From Candidatus Adiutrix sp. (GTDB lineage Bacteria; Desulfobacterota; Desulfarculia; Adiutricales; Adiutricaceae), in NCBI GenBank assembly GCA_031286085.1, contig JAITUX010000094.1, forward strand, positions 1 to 8,040: a stretch of DNA of 8,040 nucleotides, written 5' to 3'. Under the pieces are notes generated by a model. The model saw nothing but the letters and a program-made list of their open reading frames with translations. It did not search any database and had not been told where the DNA came from. The position numbers and the translations under genes were made by a program. Positions 1-4,300 of the stretch are shown piece after piece; position 1 is the stretch's first letter; the number at the start of each line of letters is the position of its first letter.

Positions 1-96
1 GCCGGCTTCGCCTGGGACAGGCTGCGGCCGGAGGATTTAAGGCTGCCGGAAAGCCTGGCCGGCCGGCCGGCGGAGATTCTGGCTTCGCGGACATAA
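1..96 (+). CDS. C-terminal end of an unrecognised protein (partial)
   Basis: Frame 1 is open from the window edge to a TAA stop at 94-96, giving 31 residues that end in AEILASRT. Most codons end in G or C, as in the confirmed genes of this window, which is the main support for coding. The fragment is charged and Leu/Pro rich, with no membrane segment and no motif I can assign to a family. It lies 41 bases upstream of the transporter gene on the same strand, so the two could be cotranscribed. The start and most of the gene lie outside the window. A chance open frame is possible because the piece is short. Confidence 0.5.
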   Translation, partial: AGFAWDRLRPEDLRLPESLAGRPAEILASRT

Positions 97-137
97 CGTA
101 GGGCCAAGCGATATTCAGACCTCGACAGGGTTCAGAT

Positions 138-1058
138 ATGAAAGGATTCTCGATCCGGAACCGGCCGGAGCCTCGGCCCGCTGAAAGGCCCGGCCTTTTA
201 GCCCCTTGCCACTGTTACGCCCTGGCCACGGTTCTGCTGTGGTCTTCGGCCTATGTCTTCACCAAGGTGGCCATGGAGCATTTTTCCTTCGCCAGCCTGG
301 GCTTTTTGCGCTGCGCGGTGGCCTCCGTCGTCCTGGCCGCGGCCCTGGCGGTGAAAAAGACCCCGCGGCCCCCGGCGGCCGAGCTGCCCTGGTTCATCCT
401 TTCCGGGGCCGCCGGCTTCGCGCTCTATCTCCTGGCCTTCAACCGCGGTTCCGTCTGGCTCAACCCGACCACCAGCTGCCTGGTCATTTCGACCGCGCCC
501 CTGATCACCGCGCTCCTGGCCCGCTTTGGCCTTGGGGAGGGCTTGACCGCCGCGGGTTGGGGGGCTTTGTTGTCAGCCTTCGGCGGGGTGGCCATAATGA
601 TGCTGGGCGAGGGCGCGGTGACTTTTTCCCGGGGCATCTTCTGGATGCTTCTGGCCGCTTTGCTAATAAGCGTTTATAACCTTGTCCAGAGGAAACTGGC
701 CGCCGGCCGCGATTCGCTGACCATTACGGCCTACAGCTTTTTCTCCGCCGCCATCCTCCTGGCCTGGGGGGCGCCGAGGGCCCTTGAAGAAGGCCTTGAG
801 GCCTCCCCGGGTCATTTGGCGGTCGCCGTTTACCTGGGGGTCTTCCCCAGCGCCCTGGCCTACCTTTTATGGGTCAAGGCCCTGGCCCTGGCCCCGCGGA
901 CCAGCGCGGTGACCAGCTATATGTATCTGACGCCGCTTTTGGCCCTGCTCCTTGAATATCTGATCCTGGCCGAGACGCCGGGCCTCGGAACCTGGCTGGG
1001 CGGGGTCGTTATCCTGGGCAGCCTGGTTTTGTTCAATCGCAAGGGCCGCCGGACGTGA
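138..1058 (+). CDS. EamA/DMT-superfamily transporter, ten predicted TM helices
   Basis: This is a 306-residue inner-membrane protein of the drug/metabolite transporter (EamA, formerly DUF6) type. Members export or take up small metabolites, often amino acids or their derivatives, but the substrate cannot be read from sequence. Two tandem EamA repeats are visible, about residues 27-156 and 165-299, each with roughly five hydrophobic helices. The first repeat opens with the family-typical LLWSSAYVFTKVA, and FNRGSVWLNPTTSCLVISTAPLITALLA matches the usual helix 3-4 region. The second repeat ends with TPLLALLLEYLILAE and a GGVVILGSLVLFN helix. The length is normal for the family. The ATG at 138 has AGGG at 127-130, seven bases upstream; the next Met (residue 46) would remove the first helix. 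The roughly 25-residue Arg/Pro-rich N-terminal extension before helix 1 is somewhat long. The gene converges on the toxin-antitoxin module. Confidence 0.93.
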   Translation: MKGFSIRNRPEPRPAERPGLLAPCHCYALATVLLWSSAYVFTKVAMEHFSFASLGFLRCAVASVVLAAALAVKKTPRPPAAELPWFILSGAAGFALYLLAFNRGSVWLNPTTSCLVISTAPLITALLARFGLGEGLTAAGWGALLSAFGGVAIMMLGEGAVTFSRGIFWMLLAALLISVYNLVQRKLAAGRDSLTITAYSFFSAAILLAWGAPRALEEGLEASPGHLAVAVYLGVFPSALAYLLWVKALALAPRTSAVTSYMYLTPLLALLLEYLILAETPGLGTWLGGVVILGSLVLFNRKGRRT

Positions 1059-1081
1059 AGGCCGCCGGGAGAGGGCGGGGG

Positions 1082-1100
1082 CCTTTCGGCGCGCGAAAGG
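1082..1100. terminator. Hairpin between convergent genes, possible weak terminator
   Basis: CCTTTCG at 1082-1088 and CGAAAGG at 1094-1100 form a 7-bp perfect stem with a 5-base loop. It lies in the 102-base gap between the transporter stop and the stop of the convergent GNAT gene, where a terminator is expected. Neither side has a run of T, so it is not a classic intrinsic terminator; it may help stop transcription or protect 3' ends. The rest of the gap holds nothing I can name. Confidence 0.3.
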
Positions 1101-1160
1101 ACTGTTGTCAACAAATAGGATTAATTGTCCGGTCAAGACGGAGGGTAAGAGGCGGCGGGC

Positions 1161-1673
1161 TCAGGCCCGGATGAGACTTTCGGCTTGCTTGCGGGTGACC
1201 CACAAAGAGTGCGCGGCTTGGTGAAAGCGCAAAAACCCGAATTTTTCATAGAAAGCGGCCGCGCGTTCGTTTTTGGCCTCCACCATGAAAATCGCCCAGG
1301 CGATTTCGCTGACGCAGGCGCGCTTGAGCGCATCAAAAAGCAAAAGAGAACCAATACGCCGGCTCCGCATGGACAACGCCACGGCCAGCCGGCCCAAAAG
1401 TATGGCCGGGACATTCCTATAACGGGGCATTTTTCCAGAGATTTCCACAGGCAGAGAAACAATCGGCACCGAAGCCGCCGAAAAAGCATAGTAACCGACG
1501 ATCACCGCGGGTTCATCAATGGCGCGAGCCAGGACAACGGTAGCGAAACCGCGGGCAACATCCTGGCCGGCCTGACGGTGCAGATAGGTATCCAGTTCCG
1601 GTGCGCCGCAGGAGAAATTCCGCCTGTCCGATTCTCCGCCGTCTTCAGGCAGAAGCGAAAAACGCAGGTTCAT
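1161..1673 (-). CDS. GNAT-family acetyltransferase toxin (TacT/AtaT-like) of a type II toxin-antitoxin pair
   Basis: This is a 170-residue GNAT protein. Relatives paired with DUF1778 antitoxins acetylate the amino group of charged tRNAs and stop translation; that role is inferred here from family and context. Family marks in order are: FSCGAPELDTYLHRQA (20-35); GYYAFSAASV (60-69); the MPRYRNVPAILLGRLAV segment (82-98); the acetyl-CoA loop region (101-110); LLFDALKR (111-118); and AAAFYEKFGF (138-147), where Tyr142 matches the usual catalytic tyrosine. The loop is odd. Instead of Q/R-x-x-G-x-G/A it reads R103-S-R-R-I-G108, so the first key glycine is Arg106. The start codon overlaps the antitoxin stop as ATGA, and no clear Shine-Dalgarno precedes it, so translation is probably coupled to the antitoxin. 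GC is lower than in the flagellar genes (30 of 60 bases at 1201-1260 against 44 of 60 at 4981-5040), consistent with horizontal acquisition. Whether the toxin is active is open. Confidence 0.9.
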   Translation of the reverse strand: MNLRFSLLPEDGGESDRRNFSCGAPELDTYLHRQAGQDVARGFATVVLARAIDEPAVIVGYYAFSAASVPIVSLPVEISGKMPRYRNVPAILLGRLAVALSMRSRRIGSLLLFDALKRACVSEIAWAIFMVEAKNERAAAFYEKFGFLRFHQAAHSLWVTRKQAESLIRA

Positions 1674-1960
1674 TCGCTGACGACTCGGGACGCATATTCT
1701 CGGGCAATGCCTTTGGCATATTGCGGCGGATCTTCCGCCCGATCTTCCAGGAGCGATTTGGCGAGCAACTCCTGGTCCCGCAAAGTCAGGCGAATGATCT
1801 TTCGCCGTTCTATAACCCGCTCCGCCCTTTCCAGGGCGGCCGCTATGACAAAATCCGTACGCGTCCGGCCTTCCATGGAGGCGGCGTGGTCGATTATGTC
1901 CCGAACTTCTTGCGGCAGGCGCAAATCCATGCGCGATGATTGTTCAATAGGCCGGCTCAT
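1670..1960 (-). CDS. DUF1778 (TacA-like) ribbon-helix-helix antitoxin
   Basis: This 96-residue protein is the first gene of the module and the expected partner of the GNAT toxin downstream. The N-terminal part is a ribbon-helix-helix DNA-binding fold: strand RMDLRLP (10-16), helix EVRDIIDHAASME (18-30), then TRTDFVIAAALERAERVI (33-50). The Arg/Lys-rich ERRK (51-54) leads to a C-terminal segment (55-96, RLTLRDQELLAKSL onward) that in relatives wraps the toxin and blocks its acetyl-CoA site. Length and domain order are normal for DUF1778. The ATG at 1960 is preceded by a strong purine-rich ribosome site (GAGAGAGGA, ending five bases before the start) and by a near-consensus promoter. Antitoxins of this class usually repress their own promoter as a complex with toxin; the intact fold is compatible with that, but repression is not shown by sequence. 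Confidence 0.93.
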   Translation of the reverse strand: MSRPIEQSSRMDLRLPQEVRDIIDHAASMEGRTRTDFVIAAALERAERVIERRKIIRLTLRDQELLAKSLLEDRAEDPPQYAKGIAREYASRVVSE

Positions 1961-1977
1961 GGTATCCTCTCTCAGGC

Positions 1978-2006
1978 AATGTACGGTTTTTATCTGTATC
2001 TGTCAA
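1978..2006 (-). promoter_or_regulatory. Sigma70-type promoter of the toxin-antitoxin operon
   Basis: On the minus strand a perfect -35 TTGACA (2001-2006) is followed after exactly 17 bases by TACATT (1978-1983), which matches four of six -10 bases. The antitoxin ATG lies 17 bases beyond the -10, so the leader would be very short and is mostly ribosome binding site. A tandem TATCTG TATCTG at 1991-2002 (plus strand) covers the spacer and runs into the -35 box; it is a candidate operator for the antitoxin complex, but this is a guess. Confidence 0.7.
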
Positions 2007-2042
2007 GAGAGATAATAAAACATTGGGGAGCGGAAACATGAG

Positions 2043-2072
2043 CCGGGAGGGGGCCGGCGGCCCCGCTCCCGG
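2043..2072. terminator. Very GC-rich hairpin downstream of tRNA-Glu
   Basis: CCGGGAG (2043-2049) plus GGGGCC (2050-2055) pairs with GGCCCC (2059-2064) plus CTCCCGG (2066-2072), giving a 13-bp stem with one bulged base and a 3-base loop. It lies 28 bases beyond the tRNA 3' end and before the toxin-antitoxin promoter, where a tRNA terminator would be. No T-run follows on the minus strand (the next bases are CTCATGTTTCC), so it may be a leaky terminator or a block to 3' trimming. Confidence 0.38.
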
Positions 2073-2100
2073 GCATTTGAGGTAATATCTGGACCTGATT

Positions 2101-2176
2101 TGGCAGTCCCAACGGGGTTCGAACCCGTGTCTCCGCCGTGAGAGGGCGATATCCTGGACCACTAGACGATGGGACC
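2101..2176 (-). tRNA. tRNA-Glu (anticodon CTC)
   Basis: The reverse complement folds as a complete 76-base tRNA. The acceptor stem is GGTCCCA with TGGGACT (first pair G-U), followed by discriminator G and an encoded CCA. The D arm GTCTAGTGGTCCAGGA is typical of bacterial tRNA-Glu. The anticodon stem-loop CGCC-CTCTCAC-GGCG puts CTC at the anticodon. The T arm is ACGGG-TTCGAAC-CCCGT. It supplies Glu at GAG codons, which are frequent in this GC-rich sequence, and Glu-tRNA is also the precursor for tetrapyrrole synthesis in bacteria using the C5 route. It has its own promoter upstream and is followed on the same strand by the toxin-antitoxin module. All arms are intact, so it appears functional. 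Confidence 0.98.
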
Positions 2177-2195
2177 GCAAGTTTCAGACGCCGGA

Positions 2196-2224
2196 ATTTT
2201 AGCACCTTTCAGGCCGGGAATCAA
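2196..2224 (-). promoter_or_regulatory. Promoter of tRNA-Glu
   Basis: On the minus strand TTGATT (2219-2224) is separated by 17 bases from TAAAAT (2196-2201), which matches five of six consensus -10 bases. Transcription would begin near 2189, about a dozen bases before the mature tRNA. The bases after the -10 (TCCGGCG) form a GC-rich discriminator, as in stable-RNA promoters under stringent control; that regulation is inference. The -35 box is the outer end of the palindrome shared with the opposing promoter. Confidence 0.72.
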
Positions 2225-2250
2225 GGCCCCGGCCTTGATTTTCCCCGGCC
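2212..2250. repeat. Interrupted palindrome holding both divergent -35 boxes
   Basis: AATCAAGGCC (2219-2228) and GGCCTTGATT (2231-2240) are perfect inverted repeats around a 2-base centre. A second pair of arms, GGCCGGG (2212-2218) and CCCGGCC (2244-2250), flanks them with a 3-base offset on the right. The outer six bases of the inner arms are the -35 boxes of the two divergent promoters. Because both predicted start sites lie outside it, the palindrome should not be transcribed from either promoter, so it more likely acts as DNA (a binding site for a dimeric regulator, or simply a symmetric promoter core) than as an RNA hairpin. Confidence 0.7.
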
Positions 2251-2263
2251 GGATAAGTAAAAT
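2235..2263 (+). promoter_or_regulatory. Promoter of the DUF1844 gene, probably also of htrA
   Basis: TTGATT (2235-2240), a 17-base spacer and TAAAAT (2258-2263) repeat exactly the hexamers and spacing of the opposing tRNA promoter. Transcription would start near 2270, leaving a leader of about 68 bases before the ATG at 2338. That leader is GC rich, then carries a run of nine A (2320-2328) running into the ribosome site. The next gene, htrA, begins 55 bases after the DUF1844 stop with no obvious promoter of its own, so this promoter may serve both. Confidence 0.68.
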
Positions 2264-2337
2264 ACTAGGCGTTACGGCGGAGCGGGGGGCCTGGCGGCGG
2301 TTGGAGCCGGCCGGAATTGAAAAAAAAAGAGGTCAGC

Positions 2338-2751
2338 ATGTCCGAAGAATTTGTAATCCATGACCGGCGCCTTTTCGACAAGGACGGCCGGGTGAAAGAC
2401 GAGGCCCCAGGGGAGGCCGAAACCGGGCCTGAGAAGCCCGCCCCGGGGGGAAACCCCCGCCCGGCGGCCAAGGAGGCGGCCTCCCCCGCCGGCGCCCGGG
2501 AACTGCCGCCCCCGACCTTGGCCAGCCTCCTGGTGGGGCTGGCCACTTCGGCCCTGATCCACCTGGGGGAAAGCCAGGAAGCCGGATCGGAGCCGCCCGA
2601 CCTGCCGGCGGCCAAAGAGGCCATCGACCTTATGGGCGTCCTGAAGGTCAAGACGGCCGGCAACCTGGAAAAAGAGGAGGAAACCCTCCTGGAAACCCTG
2701 CTCTACGATCTGCGCCTCAAATACGTCAAGGCGGCGGCCGGCAAACCTTAG
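2338..2751 (+). CDS. DUF1844-family protein of unknown function
   Basis: This is a 137-residue, probably cytoplasmic protein with no signal peptide. The N-terminus MSEEFVIHDRRLFDKDG is typical of DUF1844 proteins. Residues 22-59 are a Pro/Ala/Glu-rich low-complexity linker. Residues 61-133 form the DUF1844 core, with LASLLVGLATSALIHLGE, then LPAAKEAIDLMGVLKVKTAGNL, then a helix EEETLLETLLYDLRLKYV. No biochemical role is established for the family that I can name, and no catalytic motif is visible. I choose the ATG at 2338 because AGAGG at 2328-2332 lies five bases before it. An in-frame TTG at 2317 would add seven residues (the Lys run encoded by the A tract) but lacks a ribosome site. The gene is followed by htrA on the same strand. 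Confidence 0.9.
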   Translation: MSEEFVIHDRRLFDKDGRVKDEAPGEAETGPEKPAPGGNPRPAAKEAASPAGARELPPPTLASLLVGLATSALIHLGESQEAGSEPPDLPAAKEAIDLMGVLKVKTAGNLEKEEETLLETLLYDLRLKYVKAAAGKP

Positions 2752-2772
2752 GCCGAAACCGGGCCGTCCGAC

Positions 2773-2790
2773 ATCACCTGAATCACCTGA
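2773..2790 (+). repeat. Perfect 9-bp tandem duplication upstream of htrA
   Basis: ATCACCTGA occurs twice with no gap (2773-2781 and 2782-2790), four bases before the htrA ribosome site AAGGA (2794-2798). It could be a replication-slippage duplication or a paired regulator site. No function can be assigned from this sequence alone. Confidence 0.6.
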
Positions 2791-2806
2791 CTTAAGGATT
2801 GAAAAA

Positions 2807-4207
2807 ATGAAACTCCGTTATCTGCCTCTGCTTATGGCCTTGACCGCCTTACTGGCCGCCGCCGCGCCGGCCCCGGCCCAGGAAGCGGCCCCCCTGATCA
2901 GCCTCCCCTCCTTCGCCCCCATAGTGGCCAAGGCCGAAGCGGCGGTGGTCTTCATTTCCGTCACCCAGACCGCCTCGGCCGGCCGCCAGCCGCGCCGGCC
3001 CGCGTCCCCCTTCAATGACGATTTCATGGAGCGCTTTTTCGGCTTCCCCCAGGACGGCCGCCCGCCGCAAGAGCGGAAGACCCGGGGCCAGGGCTCCGGC
3101 TTCATCTTCGACCGGGAAGGCTATATCATCACCAACAACCACGTGGTGGAAGGGGCCGAGGAGATAAAGGTCAAGCTGAACGGGGGCGAGGAGATCGCCG
3201 CGGAGACCGTCGGCCGCGACCCCAAGACCGATTTGGCCCTCCTCAAGCTGAAAAAGGCCGGCTCCTATCCCTTCCTGGTCCTGGGCGATTCCCAGAAGAT
3301 GGAGATCGGCGACTGGGTGGTGGCCATAGGCAACCCCTTCGGCCTGGAACACACGGTCACCGCCGGCATACTCTCGGCCCGCAGCCGTTCCCTGGGGGCC
3401 GGCCCCTATGACGACTTCCTGCAGACCGACGCGGCCATCAACCTGGGCAATTCCGGGGGGCCGCTCTTGAACCTGGCCGGCGAGGTCATAGGCATCAACA
3501 CGGCCATCGTGGCCGGGGGCAACAACATAGGTTTCGCCATACCCGCCAACCTGGCCAAGGGCATCGTGAACCAGCTCAAGACCAAGGGCCGGGTGGTGCG
3601 CGGCTGGATGGGCGTCATCATCGAAAAAGTCCGGCCCTCCCACGCCCAGGCCTTCGGTATGAAGGAGCCCCGGGGCGCCCTGGTGCGGGAAGTGGACGCC
3701 CGGGGCCCGGCCGTGGCGGCCAAACTCAAGCCCGGGGACGTCATAGTCCGCTTCGACGGCCAGGAAGTCAAGGAGTGGCAGGACCTGCCCCTCATCGTGG
3801 CCAACACCGCGGTGGGCAAGAAGGTCAAGGTCGTGGTCTTCCGCCAGGGCCGGGAATTCTCCCTGGATTTGACCGTGGCTGAACTGAAGGATGCGGACGA
3901 CTCCCCGGCGGCCAAGACCGAGACCGAGGCCCTGGGTCTGTCCCTTTCGGAGTTGACCCCGGAACTGCGCGCCCGCCACAGCCTCGTCGGCCATGAGGGA
4001 CTCCTGGTGACCGGGCTTGAGGCCGGCTCGCCGGCCGCCGAAGCCGATTTCCAGGTCGGCGACCTCATCGTGGAAATCAACGGCCAGCCGGTCAAAAACC
4101 AGGGCGACTACCGGGCGGCCCTGAAAGCCAAGGCTTCGGGCGAGTTGGCCAGCTTCCTGGTCAAGCGCGGCGATAGGACCATCTTTCTGACCATCACCTT
4201 GCCGTAA
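2807..4207 (+). CDS. htrA: Periplasmic serine protease of the HtrA/DegP (Do) family
   Basis: This is a 466-residue S1C-family protease and chaperone that degrades misfolded envelope proteins. An export signal is visible: basic MKLRY, a hydrophobic core to about residue 20, and a likely cleavage site after PAPA (residue 24). The trypsin-like domain (about 34-260) has an intact triad: His112 in TNNHVVEGAEE, Asp142 in KTDLALLKL and Ser216 in GNSGGPL. The Phe/Arg-rich stretch 68-94, with ERFFGFPQDGRPPQERK, is the usual LA-loop region. PDZ1 spans roughly 264-358 and PDZ2 roughly 375-466, the latter with GLEAGSPAAEADFQVGDLIVEING. Two PDZ domains and the length fit DegP/DegQ rather than single-PDZ DegS. 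AAGGA lies eight bases before the ATG. No clear SigmaE-type promoter is visible in the 55-base gap, so expression probably comes from the DUF1844 promoter. The gene ends at a strong bidirectional terminator. Confidence 0.96.
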   Translation: MKLRYLPLLMALTALLAAAAPAPAQEAAPLISLPSFAPIVAKAEAAVVFISVTQTASAGRQPRRPASPFNDDFMERFFGFPQDGRPPQERKTRGQGSGFIFDREGYIITNNHVVEGAEEIKVKLNGGEEIAAETVGRDPKTDLALLKLKKAGSYPFLVLGDSQKMEIGDWVVAIGNPFGLEHTVTAGILSARSRSLGAGPYDDFLQTDAAINLGNSGGPLLNLAGEVIGINTAIVAGGNNIGFAIPANLAKGIVNQLKTKGRVVRGWMGVIIEKVRPSHAQAFGMKEPRGALVREVDARGPAVAAKLKPGDVIVRFDGQEVKEWQDLPLIVANTAVGKKVKVVVFRQGREFSLDLTVAELKDADDSPAAKTETEALGLSLSELTPELRARHSLVGHEGLLVTGLEAGSPAAEADFQVGDLIVEINGQPVKNQGDYRAALKAKASGELASFLVKRGDRTIFLTITLP

Positions 4208-4222
4208 GCCGGGGCCGCCTAT

Positions 4223-4256
4223 AAAGAAAAAGCCGGCTTCCGCCGGCTTTTTCTTT
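4223..4256. terminator. Bidirectional intrinsic terminator between htrA and flhA
   Basis: AAAGAAAAAGCCGGC (4223-4237), loop TTCC, and GCCGGCTTTTTCTTT (4242-4256) form a perfect 15-bp inverted repeat. The GC core with a T-rich tail is present on both strands, so it can end htrA from the left and flhA from the right. It begins 15 bases after the htrA stop. Confidence 0.95.
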
Positions 4257-4279
4257 GTCAAGCTGGAGATTTATGGGGA

Positions 4280-4296
4280 GCGGGGCGGCGCCCCGC
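4280..4296. other. Small GC hairpin at the 3' end of flhA
   Basis: GCGGGGC (4280-4286), loop GGC and GCCCCGC (4290-4296) form a 7-bp stem only four bases beyond the flhA stop on the minus strand. It has no T-run and lies in front of the main terminator. It may act as an auxiliary stop or a 3'-end stabiliser for flagellar mRNA, or may be composition-driven. Confidence 0.35.
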
Positions 4297-4300
4297 CACG

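Noticed and set aside
1185..2015. A 276-codon plus-strand open frame opposite the toxin-antitoxin pair
   Set aside because: The minus-strand genes have family motifs, a promoter, a ribosome site and an ATGA overlap. The plus-strand product resembles nothing and starts inside the toxin gene.
1059..2176. An attL/attR pair from integration at tRNA-Glu
   Set aside because: I looked for a repeat of the tRNA 3' end (T arm and acceptor sequence) on the other side of the module and saw none; no integrase gene is present.
2212..2250. The palindrome at 2212-2250 as an intrinsic terminator
   Set aside because: No gene points into it: the flanking genes are divergent, both predicted start sites lie outside it, and no T-run follows either arm.
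2849..4261. A 470-codon open frame on the strand opposite htrA
   Set aside because: It is the mirror of a GC-rich gene with G/C third positions. The product is Gly/Asp/His/Gln-rich with no family features, while the plus strand encodes a complete protease with an intact triad.
2024..4283. Shared TGGGGAGCGG at 2024-2033 and 4274-4283 as a dispersed repeat
   Set aside because: Only ten bases match, in GC-rich sequence, and the flanks differ.
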